Counted from the first letter of the stretch, positions 1-6,289 are shown. The stretch is DNA of 7,000 bases from Novosphingobium sp. (GCA_020853995.1 JADYXV010000166.1:1-7000), one strand, 5' to 3'. A program made the numbers and translations. Notes: generated by a model from the sequence alone, not told the origin.

Positions 1-68
1 GGCCGATCAATCCGGCGTGCGATCCGGCTGATTTCGGACGAACTGAGGGGGGCGGCATCAAGTTGCAT
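1..68 (-). CDS. aroK: Shikimate kinase AroK, N-terminal fragment (probable)
   Basis: The minus strand is open from an ATG at 66-68 to the window edge and encodes 22 residues, beginning MQLDAAPLSS and ending RIARRIDRP. Alphaproteobacterial shikimate kinases have this kind of leader, with a short helix and an R-hydrophobic-D-R/K-P element just before the IVLVG strand and the Walker A loop. Here the fragment stops immediately before that loop, so no catalytic residue can be seen. AroK phosphorylates the 3-hydroxyl of shikimate using ATP in the cytoplasmic pathway to chorismate. Divergence from a run ending in xerD and accA is a gene order known in Alphaproteobacteria and supports the call. Spacing to a recognisable Shine-Dalgarno is poor: only a weak AGG lies about 10 bases upstream. 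The identification rests on a short fragment plus context, so it is moderate. Confidence 0.62.
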   Translation of the reverse strand, partial: MQLDAAPLSSSEISRIARRIDR

Positions 69-78
69 TGCCGGGTTG

Positions 79-106
79 CCTATACTTGCGCTAGTGCTGG
101 TTGCAA
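79..106 (-). promoter_or_regulatory. Candidate promoter for aroK
   Basis: Read on the minus strand, TTGCAA (106-101) and TATAGG (84-79) are separated by 16 bases, and each matches the housekeeping -35 and -10 consensus at four of six positions. Transcription would start only about 4 bases before the aroK ATG, giving a nearly leaderless message. This fits the absence of a strong ribosome binding site. The elements also overlap the two arms of the inverted repeat at 82-110, so a repressor binding there would block this promoter. The assignment is by eye only. Confidence 0.3.
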
Positions 107-110
107 GTAT
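82..110. repeat. Perfect 8-base inverted repeat, operator-like
   Basis: ATACTTGC at 82-89 is repeated as its exact reverse complement GCAAGTAT at 103-110, with a 13-base spacer. The arms start 21 bases apart, which is two turns of B-DNA, so a dimeric protein could contact both on one face. The element lies between the aroK start (68) and the small membrane protein gene (169), and overlaps the possible aroK promoter. It may be an operator, or by symmetry a pair of divergent promoter elements. No regulator family is recognised from the motif. Confidence 0.5.
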
Positions 111-168
111 CGCCTGTTGAGGCACATTTGACAGCGATTGGGGCAGTGATCGCACTGCCAGGAGCGAA

Positions 169-306
169 ATGCGCGTGAATAGGATAGTTGCAGTGGTTGG
201 CGCACTGGCGTTGGCTGCAGTTTTGGTGATTGCATGGATCAAGGGTGGGGCGCAGCCGATGCGATGGATCGAAAAACCGGTGAGCGCAGGATCGGTGCAA
301 CAATGA
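169..306 (+). CDS. Small single-pass membrane protein, 45 residues
   Basis: An ATG at 169 preceded by AGGAG (160-164, 4-base spacing) opens a 45-codon frame ending at TGA 304-306. The protein begins MRVNRIVAVVGALALAAV and has a basic N-terminus (two Arg), a hydrophobic helix at about residues 7-24, then a short polar tail with KGG, two Trp and an RWIEKPV stretch, ending in SVQQ. The stop overlaps the next start as ATGA (303-306), typical of translationally coupled genes. The positive-inside rule predicts that the tail faces the periplasm. No lipobox Cys is present, and there is no clear signal peptidase site directly after the helix, so it probably stays anchored. I do not recognise a family. 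A good ribosome binding site, sensible membrane topology and exact coupling argue for a real gene. Its function is unknown; a partnership with the next, exported product is inferred from coupling only. Confidence 0.7.
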   Translation: MRVNRIVAVVGALALAAVLVIAWIKGGAQPMRWIEKPVSAGSVQQ

Positions 307-2207
307 CCCGCCGTGTTCTTTGGCTAAGCGGTGTTGCCGCGCTTGTGGCTGTATCGGGCACATTGGTGGCGCAAGAATCCCTTTTGCCGCCGGGATTTGA
401 CAGTCCGCCTGCGCCCGCACGCCCGGCACAGCAACGATCATCGGCGCCAGCGCGTCCAGCAACGCCGGCACCACCACGTGCTGCCGCAAACACCCCTGCG
501 CCCGCTCCAGTCGGGACACCGTCAGCGACAGCAACGCCGGTTGTTCAGGCTATTCCCGTTGCCAGTGCGCCGCAGCCGTCTGGTACTTCGGGCGGGGATA
601 GCGACGAGGCATTGTTGCGTTCGGTTGATCCGGCGCTGTTGGAAAAGCTGCTTCAATCAGCCAAGCCGAAGTTTGATATTCCCTTATCGGGCCGCCGTAG
701 CCTAGATATCATAGGCGTAATTGATGAACGAGAGGGCGGATTTCCCGTCGGTTCGACTCATTATCTGAACGGTCGGTTTGTCGAAGGAGTTATTTCCAAA
801 ACGCGCGGAAGATTTGTTTCGCGCTGGGGCCATATCCTCGCCCGCCGCGCACTTTCCAGCCGGTTAGCTACACCTGTAGGGATGAATGGTGCCGATTGGG
901 CTGCGATACGCGCACAATTGCTGCTGCGAATGGGTGAAGCGGACGCAGCGCGCGCAATGGTCCAGTCTGTTGATAGTGGCAACTTTACCCGTGCGTTGGA
1001 AGACGCAGCGATGGCCAGTTTTCTGGCAACTTCTGATCCGGTAGGCTTGTGCCCGATTACCGCACTGACAGCGGCAGGCCGTCCTGGATGGGAGTGGGAC
1101 TTGTCGCGTGCGATCTGTTCGTCGTTTTCGGATGAAGGATCTTCCGGGATGGCTCAATTGGACCGGGCCTTGCGGCGCGGTACAGGCAACAAGATCGACA
1201 TTCTGTTGGCCCAGAAATTTGCAGGAGCAGCTATCAACGCGCGCCGCGCGGTCAAGATCGAATGGGAAGGCGTCGAAGCGCTGACTCCGTGGAGCATCGG
1301 CATGTCCTTTGCGACGGGGATCGAACCGCCTGAAGCGTTGCGCCAGAGCGCCGGCGCGACCTATTCGTTGACAGCAGTTCGTGCGCCAATGTTGTCTTTG
1401 GCATCGCGCGCAGCCGCTGCAGATGTGGCAGCGGCGCGTGGAGTATTGTCGTCCCAAGCGATGATTGATCTTTACAGCCAGCTTTATGCAGCGCGCGCTC
1501 TGAATGGTGGTGGCGCTGCGGAGGCGGATGAATGGACAAAGCGGTCAGAAACGCTGCGTGCCGCCTATTTTTCCAAAGCGGCGGGCGATCGGTTTGAAGC
1601 GATCCGGACGTTGTGGGGCGATGGCACTGACCCTGAACGCGCTTTTTCAGGCTTGGTCCTGACATCATACGCCAGTGCAAGGCTTTCTCCATCGAATGAT
1701 CTGTCAGACAGCGCATCGGCATTGATTGCTTCGATGCTGACCGCCGGGCTGGATCGAAACGCCCTGAAATGGGCGCCGTTCCTGTCGGTCGGGAGTGAAG
1801 GCTGGGGATTGGTTGTGCTGGCCAATCCGGCACGTGCCACGCAAGTAACGGGCGAAGGGCTGAATGCATTTGCCGACAATGACGATTCCGAAGGTGCATT
1901 GCGGTCGCGGTTTCTTCTGGCAGGACTGATGGGGTTGCAAAGGGTTGATCCTGCAGCAGCCAGCAAATTTGCCGAGAAGATGGGCATAGACCTTAACCGC
2001 CAGACACGCTGGACACGTGCGATTGATGCAGCGGCGGCATCAGACAACCCCGCCCTGGTTTCGCTGCTTGCGGCATTCGGGATGCAGGCGGAGCGTTGGG
2101 ACCGGATGACGCCCCTTCATTTGTATCACATCGTGTCCGCTTTGCGGCAGGTCGGTCTTGAAGCTGAGGCGCGGATGATTGCGGCCGAAGCGGTTTCTCG
2201 CGTCTGA
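303..2207 (+). CDS. Exported hypothetical protein with Pro/Ala-rich linker, 634 residues
   Basis: I chose the ATG at 303 over the upstream in-frame ATG at 234. It overlaps the preceding stop as ATGA and places a signal peptide exactly at the N-terminus: MTRRV, a hydrophobic core, then a likely signal peptidase I site after residue 23 (TLVA, then QE). Residues about 31-97 are low-complexity Pro/Ala/Thr, probably a flexible periplasmic linker. From about residue 105 the protein is folded-looking, Ala-rich and helical. Stretches such as LLLRMGEADAARAMVQ (about 206-221) and the last 25 residues resemble TPR-like helical hairpins, so an alpha-solenoid is plausible. Cys 250 and Cys 272 could form a disulfide in the periplasm. 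No catalytic motif is visible. Low-complexity tracts of this kind can draw misleading database names (for example antifreeze-related), which should not be trusted. It sits between a coupled small membrane protein and xerD, whose likely start lies inside its 3' end. Function unknown. Confidence 0.88.
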   Translation: MTRRVLWLSGVAALVAVSGTLVAQESLLPPGFDSPPAPARPAQQRSSAPARPATPAPPRAAANTPAPAPVGTPSATATPVVQAIPVASAPQPSGTSGGDSDEALLRSVDPALLEKLLQSAKPKFDIPLSGRRSLDIIGVIDEREGGFPVGSTHYLNGRFVEGVISKTRGRFVSRWGHILARRALSSRLATPVGMNGADWAAIRAQLLLRMGEADAARAMVQSVDSGNFTRALEDAAMASFLATSDPVGLCPITALTAAGRPGWEWDLSRAICSSFSDEGSSGMAQLDRALRRGTGNKIDILLAQKFAGAAINARRAVKIEWEGVEALTPWSIGMSFATGIEPPEALRQSAGATYSLTAVRAPMLSLASRAAAADVAAARGVLSSQAMIDLYSQLYAARALNGGGAAEADEWTKRSETLRAAYFSKAAGDRFEAIRTLWGDGTDPERAFSGLVLTSYASARLSPSNDLSDSASALIASMLTAGLDRNALKWAPFLSVGSEGWGLVVLANPARATQVTGEGLNAFADNDDSEGALRSRFLLAGLMGLQRVDPAAASKFAEKMGIDLNRQTRWTRAIDAAAASDNPALVSLLAAFGMQAERWDRMTPLHLYHIVSALRQVGLEAEARMIAAEAVSRV

Positions 2208-3102
2208 CGTGGTAAAGGCGGCTGTCGAACCCGAGGTAGAGAGCTTTTTGGCAATGCTGGCGGCGCAGCGCGGCGCAGCCGCGAACACGCTGTCGGCCTA
2301 TCGCCGTGATCTTTCCGGGACGGCACTGGTGATTGGCAATCTGGCAAAGGCCGGGCGCGAGGATATTGCAAAGCTGGCAGCGGCCTGGGTGGAACTGGCA
2401 CCATCATCGCTGGCTCGAAAAGCCTCGGCGCTGCGCCAGTTTTACGGGTTTCTGGTGGATGAGGGAGTGCGGGGAGACGATCCTTCATCCGCATTGCCGC
2501 GTCCGCGCGCAAGACGCCCCTTGCCACGATTGCTGGATCACAGCGCGGTTGATGCCTTGTTCTTAACGGCAGAGGCGGATGGGGCGACAGGTACACCCGA
2601 AGGCTTGCGCATGCTTGCGCTGCTGGAACTGCTGTATGGCTCAGGCCTGCGCGCTACTGAATTGGTGTCTTTGCCGATTGCAGCTGTGCCGCGTGATGCG
2701 CCCTTCCTGACGATCACCGGCAAAGGCGGTGTGCAGCGCCTGGTGCCGGTTTCGGCGCGGGCGATACGGGCGCTGGGCGATTGGCTGGCGGTGCGGGGTA
2801 AGGGAGGACGCTTTGTCTTCCCCAGTCCGAAAGGCGGGCATTTGTCGCGCGTACGGTTGTTTCAATTGTTGCGCGATCTGGCACTACGGGCCGGATTGAA
2901 CCCGGAGACGGTCAGTCCCCACGTTCTGCGGCACGCCTTTGCCACGCATCTTCTGGAAGGCGGGGCCGATTTGCGCGTCCTGCAAACACTGCTGGGCCAT
3001 GCCGATATTGCGACCACGCAAATCTATACGCATGTCGATTCTGCACGGCTTGTCGCCTTGGTCAATGAACGCCATCCATTGGGTAAAGTCGCTAGCAGTT
3101 GA
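2179..3102 (+). CDS. xerD: Site-specific tyrosine recombinase XerD
   Basis: XerC and XerD act together at the chromosomal dif site to resolve chromosome dimers at division. The N-terminal core-binding domain spans about residues 18-105 and includes the characteristic NTLSAYRRDLS (36-46); the catalytic domain follows from about 115. All active-site residues are present: Arg158 (GSGLRATEL), Lys182 (TGKGG), His248 and Arg251 (SPHVLRHAFATHLL), His274 (LLGHADI) and nucleophile Tyr283 (QIYTHV). The frame opens with TTG at 2179, preceded by TGAGG (2165-2169, 9-base spacing), and overlaps the previous gene by 29 bases. A GTG at 2209, just after the upstream stop, would give 297 residues, close to E. 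coli XerD (298), but has no good ribosome binding site. YRRDLS and the accA neighbour favour XerD over XerC, though the paralogues are similar. The protein looks intact and functional. Confidence 0.92.
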   Translation: MRPKRFLASDVVKAAVEPEVESFLAMLAAQRGAAANTLSAYRRDLSGTALVIGNLAKAGREDIAKLAAAWVELAPSSLARKASALRQFYGFLVDEGVRGDDPSSALPRPRARRPLPRLLDHSAVDALFLTAEADGATGTPEGLRMLALLELLYGSGLRATELVSLPIAAVPRDAPFLTITGKGGVQRLVPVSARAIRALGDWLAVRGKGGRFVFPSPKGGHLSRVRLFQLLRDLALRAGLNPETVSPHVLRHAFATHLLEGGADLRVLQTLLGHADIATTQIYTHVDSARLVALVNERHPLGKVASS

Positions 3103-3133
3103 CCGCAGGCGCGCGCGCGCTTAGCGGAGCGGC

Positions 3134-4078
3134 ATGATTTCCTATCTCGAGTTCGAAAAGCCGGTTGCCGCGCTCGAAGCCCGCATCGCCGAACTGCGCC
3201 AGACGGCGCTGGGCGGAGATATTGATATTGGCTCCGAGATCCGTCGGCTTGAAAGCAAATCCGCCGAATTGCTGGCGAGCACGTATCGCGCGCTGACGCC
3301 GTGGCAGAAGACGCAAGTGGCCCGTCATCCTGCGCGGCCCCATTTCAAGGATTATGTCGAGGCTATCTTTACCGATTTTCTGCCCCTGGGCGGAGACCGC
3401 CTGTATGGCGAGGATCAGGCTATTGTGGGCGGCTTTGCCAAGTTGGGCAGCCGGCGGGTCATGCTGATCGGTCATGAAAAGGGCAATGATACGCAAAGCC
3501 GTATCCGCCACAACTTTGGCATGGGCAAGCCTGAGGGCTATCGCAAGGCGATCCGCCTGATGGAAATGGCCAGCCGATTCGGTCTTCCGGTGGTGACGCT
3601 GGTTGATACATCGGGTGCATTTCCGGGCGTGGAGGCCGAAGAGCGCGGTCAGGCAGAAGCGATTGCGCGCTCTACCGAGGCTTGTCTGGCGCTGGGTGTA
3701 CCGATGGTTGCCACGATTGTTGGCGAAGGCGGGTCTGGCGGCGCTGTGGCATTGGCAAGTGCCGAGCGCGTGCTGATGTTGGAGCATGCCATCTATTCGG
3801 TGATCTCGCCCGAAGGCTGTGCATCAATTCTTGGGCGTACATCGGAAAAAGCGGCAGATGCGGCCGAGGCGATGAAGGTTACGGCGCAAGATCTGTTGAG
3901 CCTTGGCGTGATTGACCGGATCGTGCGGGAACCTGTGGGTGGCGCACATCGCGATCCGGCAGGCGCCTGTGCAGCGTTGGGTGGGGCGATTGCCGAGGAA
4001 CTGGACGCGCTCGTCGGCAAAACCGGCGACGAATTGCGGCGGTTGCGTGCCGAACGATTCCTGAGAATCGGCGCGTAA
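3134..4078 (+). CDS. accA: Acetyl-CoA carboxylase carboxyltransferase, alpha subunit
   Basis: AccA pairs with AccD to transfer the carboxyl group from carboxybiotin on AccB to acetyl-CoA, giving malonyl-CoA in the committed step of fatty acid synthesis. The 314 residues are close to E. coli AccA (319). The N-terminal helical segment starts YLEFEKPVAALEARI. The crotonase-type carboxyltransferase fold shows HEKGNDT (114-120), DTSGAFPGVEAEERGQ (158-173), the glycine-rich GEGGSGGA (197-204) that helps form an oxyanion hole, and SPEGCASILG (225-234). DTSGAFPG has Ser where many homologues have Pro. The start is ATG 3134 with GGAG at 3126-3129 (4-base spacing). It lies 31 bases after xerD with no terminator between, so it is probably read from the same transcript. 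Two weak stem-loops follow the stop. No sign of damage. Confidence 0.96.
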   Translation: MISYLEFEKPVAALEARIAELRQTALGGDIDIGSEIRRLESKSAELLASTYRALTPWQKTQVARHPARPHFKDYVEAIFTDFLPLGGDRLYGEDQAIVGGFAKLGSRRVMLIGHEKGNDTQSRIRHNFGMGKPEGYRKAIRLMEMASRFGLPVVTLVDTSGAFPGVEAEERGQAEAIARSTEACLALGVPMVATIVGEGGSGGAVALASAERVLMLEHAIYSVISPEGCASILGRTSEKAADAAEAMKVTAQDLLSLGVIDRIVREPVGGAHRDPAGACAALGGAIAEELDALVGKTGDELRRLRAERFLRIGA

Positions 4079-4092
4079 TTTTTCGCGGCCAC

Positions 4093-4110
4093 TGGCGTTC
4101 GGGAACGCTA
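4093..4110 (+). terminator. Short stem-loop after accA, possible weak terminator
   Basis: GCGTTC (4095-4100) pairs with GAACGC (4103-4108), and a G-T and a T-A pair extend the stem to 4093 and 4110. The formal loop is two bases, so the real loop is probably larger. Only three T residues follow (4111-4113), so intrinsic termination would be weak. It lies 15 bases past the accA stop, the right place to end the upstream transcript before the M48 protease gene. Confidence 0.35.
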
Positions 4111-4113
4111 TTT

Positions 4114-4158
4114 GCGACAAACGGGTTGTTGCGTTCGTAGCCGGTTAAGGTGCGAACG
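4114..4158. repeat. Two overlapping inverted repeats in the accA-M48 gap
   Basis: GCGACAA (4114-4120) can pair with TTGTTGC (4126-4132), seven pairs including one G-T around the loop ACGGG. Overlapping its end, CGTTCG (4132-4137) has its reverse complement CGAACG at 4153-4158. GCGTTCG occurs at 4131-4137 and also at 4095-4101 in the preceding stem-loop, so the motif recurs. The two pairings compete for the same bases. This could be an alternative leader structure or an operator for the protease gene; no regulator is recognised and no convincing promoter could be placed. Confidence 0.35.
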
Positions 4159-4190
4159 TGCTATCTCGTTTGCGCGGTAGGGAGAGATCG

Positions 4191-5669
4191 ATGCCAGTTA
4201 AATTCCGTTCACGTGCAGCAATTGTAACGGCAAGCGCCATCACAGCGCTGATTGTGCCTGCCGTCGTAAGCCAGATTGGAAGCCCTGCAACCGCGCAGGG
4301 CGCGATTGCAGCGATCAGTGCGGCAGACCGGAAGCAGGGCGCCGAGGCTCACCCGCAACTGCTTCAGGAATTTGGCGGTGCAATGACGGGTGCACAGGCC
4401 AATTACGTTCAAACCATAGGCAAGAACATTGCCGTGCAATCAGGCCTGAGCAACGCGCGCGGTGACTTTACTGTAACGCTGCTCAATTCGCCGGTGAACA
4501 ACGCTTTTGCCGTGCCGGGCGGGTATGTTTACGTCACGCGCCAGTTGGCAACGTTGATGAACAACGAAGCCGAACTGGCTGGTGTGCTGGGCCATGAAGT
4601 GGGCCACGTGGCGGCCCGCCACTCGTCCAAACGCCAAAGTGCCGCAACCCGTAACACCATTATCGGAACATTGGGGACGCTGCTTTCCGGTGCATTGCTG
4701 GGCAATGGTGCGTTGGGACAGATCGGCCAGCGCATCTTTTCAACCGGTAGCCAATTGCTGACGCTGAAGTATTCGCGCGGTCAGGAGACTGAAGCGGATA
4801 ATCTGGGTATCACGTATCTGCAACGTGCCGGATATGATCCGCGGGCGATGTCTTCTGTTCTGCAAAGTCTGGCGAATCAGAACACGCTTGATGCCAGCAT
4901 CAAGGGTACATCAAACCAGGTTCCGGCATGGGCCAGCACGCACCCTGACCCGGCATCGCGCGTCCGTGCTGCGTTGTCGCGCGCCGGGACGAAACCGGGG
5001 ATGACCAATCGCGATGCGTTTCTGGCAGGGGTGAATGGCCTGACCTATGGTGACGATCCAGCGCAGGGTATTGTCGATGGATCGAGGTTTACACATCCGT
5101 CGCTGCGTCTGGCCTTCGAAGCCCCCAACGGCTTTTATCTGGTCAACGGTACACGGTCTGTTTCAATTTCGGGGCAAAGCGGGAAAGGGGAGTTTTCAAC
5201 TGCCCCTTACAATGGTGATCTGTCAGCCTACATCAACACTGTGTTTTCTGGCCTAAGCGAACAACAGATCCGCCCGGAATCAATCCAGACGACAACTATC
5301 AACGGCATCAAAGCGGCCTATGGTGCAACCCGCGCCACAAGCGGTAATGGCCAGGTCGACGTGATTGTCTTCGCCTATGAATGGGGCCCGCAGCAGGCAT
5401 TCCATTTTTCGACAATCAGCCAGGCGGGACAGGCACCACAATTTGATACGATGTTCCGTTCTATCCGCCGGATCAATACGGCCGAGGCTTCGGCAGTGCG
5501 GCCGCGCAAGCTTTCGGTTGTAACGGTGAAGTCTGGCGAAACGGTGCAGACCCTGGCTGGCCGGATGGCCTATACTGACAAGCCGCTGGAACGGTTCCTT
5601 GTTCTGAACGGCCTGACGTCATCAAGCAGGCTTGTCGCGGGCCAGAAAGTGAAACTTGTTGTTTATTGA
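4191..5669 (+). CDS. Exported M48 zinc metalloprotease with C-terminal LysM-like segment
   Basis: I chose ATG 4191 over the in-frame GTG at 4158: AGGGAG (4179-4184) lies 6 bases upstream, and this start places a signal peptide at the N-terminus (MPVKFRSR, hydrophobic core, likely cleavage after SPATA at residue 35). There is no lipobox. The 492-residue product has an M48 domain at about 40-260. It contains HEVGH (135-139; zinc ligands His135 and His139, catalytic Glu136), with the third ligand Glu199 in ETEAD (199-203) and GYDP shortly after. Spacing resembles BepA (YfgC), which edits outer-membrane protein assembly. BepA carries C-terminal TPRs. Here the M48 domain is followed instead by an unassigned segment (about 294-429) and a LysM-like one (about 440-492, with SGETVQTLA and LNGL), suggesting cell-wall contact. 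A periplasmic quality-control role is inferred. A stem-loop terminator follows 25 bases after the stop. Confidence 0.93.
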   Translation: MPVKFRSRAAIVTASAITALIVPAVVSQIGSPATAQGAIAAISAADRKQGAEAHPQLLQEFGGAMTGAQANYVQTIGKNIAVQSGLSNARGDFTVTLLNSPVNNAFAVPGGYVYVTRQLATLMNNEAELAGVLGHEVGHVAARHSSKRQSAATRNTIIGTLGTLLSGALLGNGALGQIGQRIFSTGSQLLTLKYSRGQETEADNLGITYLQRAGYDPRAMSSVLQSLANQNTLDASIKGTSNQVPAWASTHPDPASRVRAALSRAGTKPGMTNRDAFLAGVNGLTYGDDPAQGIVDGSRFTHPSLRLAFEAPNGFYLVNGTRSVSISGQSGKGEFSTAPYNGDLSAYINTVFSGLSEQQIRPESIQTTTINGIKAAYGATRATSGNGQVDVIVFAYEWGPQQAFHFSTISQAGQAPQFDTMFRSIRRINTAEASAVRPRKLSVVTVKSGETVQTLAGRMAYTDKPLERFLVLNGLTSSSRLVAGQKVKLVVY

Positions 5670-5694
5670 CGGGTTGGACTGCCAAGCGAAAATA

Positions 5695-5726
5695 AAAGGG
5701 GCCGGCAATCGCTTGCCAGCCCCTTT
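5695..5726. terminator. Bidirectional intrinsic terminator between M48 gene and flp1
   Basis: GGGGC (5698-5702) pairs with GCCCC (5719-5723), and GGCAA (5704-5708) with TTGCC (5713-5717), with one C/A mismatch between the two halves and loop TCGC. Three A-T pairs flank the base (5695-5697 with 5724-5726). The A-rich left flank gives U residues on the minus-strand transcript and the T-run does so on the plus strand. It therefore can end both the convergent protease and flp1 transcripts. Confidence 0.85.
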
Positions 5727-5747
5727 GTTCTTACGCTGATCGAGCTG

Positions 5748-5930
5748 TTACAGCTTGCCATCCTGCGCGCGCACCATGTTGTTCGACACCAGGCCGAACG
5801 TGGAACTGAGCGAGTTGCCCAGCGAACCCATAGCGGTCATTGCAGCAACGGCAACAAGAGCGGCGATGAGGCCGTATTCAATTGCTGTAGCTCCATCTTC
5901 GCTTTTCAGAATTTTTTGAAAAAGCTTCAT
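5748..5930 (-). CDS. Flp-type (type IVb) prepilin, copy 1
   Basis: The 60-residue product is a Flp prepilin, the subunit of the thin adhesive pili assembled by Tad/Cpa systems. A short basic leader (MKLFQKILKSEDG) ends in Gly13, where a TadV/CpaA-like prepilin peptidase would cut to leave a 47-residue pilin starting ATAIEYG. Glu at mature position 5 and Tyr at 6 are the family hallmark. The following hydrophobic helix (about 19-35) anchors the subunit and packs in the pilus core. The start is ATG at 5930 with AGGAA (5942-5938, 7-base spacing). The mature core (residues 11-52) is identical to copy 2, and the tail ends AQDGKL in both. It is the last of three tandem pilin genes. No assembly gene lies nearby, so the machinery must be elsewhere. 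Confidence 0.93.
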   Translation of the reverse strand: MKLFQKILKSEDGATAIEYGLIAALVAVAAMTAMGSLGNSLSSTFGLVSNNMVRAQDGKL

Positions 5931-5965
5931 GATGGAATTCCTAAAGGCAAAAGGGTAATCATCCC

Positions 5966-5997
5966 GAGAGGAGGGACAAGTCGATGCCCATCCCCTC
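5966..5997 (-). other. Stem-loop in the flp2-flp1 intercistronic gap
   Basis: Read on the minus strand, GAGGGGATGGGC (5997-5986) can pair with GTCCCTCCTCTC (5977-5966): nine Watson-Crick pairs, two G-U pairs and one mismatch around an 8-base loop. It lies 18 bases past the flp2 stop and 35 bases before the flp1 start. No U-tract follows directly, so it is not a standard terminator. A stabilising or attenuating structure setting the flp2:flp1 ratio is plausible but unproven. Confidence 0.45.
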
Positions 5998-6014
5998 AGG
6001 CGATTAGCAGGCCC

Positions 6015-6197
6015 TTAGAGCTTGCCGTCTTGAGCAGATGTCATGTTGTTCGACACCAGGCCGAACGTCGAGCTGAGCGAGTTGCCGAGCGAGCCCATTG
6101 CAGTCATCGCAGCAACAGCCACGAGAGCGGCGATGAGGCCGTATTCAATCGCGGTGGCGCCGTCTTCGTTGGCGAAAAGATCACGGAAAAGCTTCAT
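6015..6197 (-). CDS. Flp-type (type IVb) prepilin, copy 2
   Basis: This 60-residue prepilin is a near duplicate of copy 1: 52 of 60 residues agree, and six of the eight differences are in leader residues 5-10 that are removed on maturation. The others are residues 53-54 (TS here, VR in copy 1). The leader MKLFRDLFANEDG ends at Gly13, followed by ATAIEYG with the conserved Glu and Tyr. A start 10 codons upstream (ATG at 6227) is in frame, but ATG 6197 is preferred because AGGAG (6209-6205) lies 7 bases before it and the leader then matches copy 1. The gene follows flp3 after 102 bases and precedes flp1 by 84 bases on the same strand. It was probably generated by tandem duplication. Confidence 0.94.
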   Translation of the reverse strand: MKLFRDLFANEDGATAIEYGLIAALVAVAAMTAMGSLGNSLSSTFGLVSNNMTSAQDGKL

Positions 6198-6289
6198 GGT
6201 CAGTCTCCTAGATTGGTTCTTCATCATCCCGGCCTGCCCAAGAAACTTGTTACCGGAGCAAGCGTTGGTAGTGTTACGTGCGAGACTCT

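Noticed and set aside
1..120. Plus-strand open frame ending at TGA 118-120 as the C-terminus of an upstream gene
   Set aside because: It is open only 39 codons with no recognisable end of a known protein, and the opposite strand gives a better match to an AroK N-terminus.
128..156. Perfect -35 hexamer TTGACA at 128-133 as a promoter for the small membrane protein gene
   Set aside because: At 16-18 base spacing the -10 candidates (for example CGCACT) match poorly, so the promoter cannot be supported from sequence alone.
864..1899. Long minus-strand open frames opposite the exported protein gene
   Set aside because: They lack ribosome binding sites and plausible protein composition and lie antisense to a convincing gene; they follow from GC-rich codon use.
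3109..3120. Run of six GC dinucleotides between xerD and accA, possibly Z-DNA forming
   Set aside because: It is short, and such runs are common by chance in GC-rich genomes; no other structure or palindromic context supports a function.
4158..4190. GTG at 4158 as the M48 protease start
   Set aside because: It would add 11 mostly charged residues ahead of the signal peptide and lacks a Shine-Dalgarno, whereas ATG 4191 has AGGAG-like spacing and an intact signal peptide.
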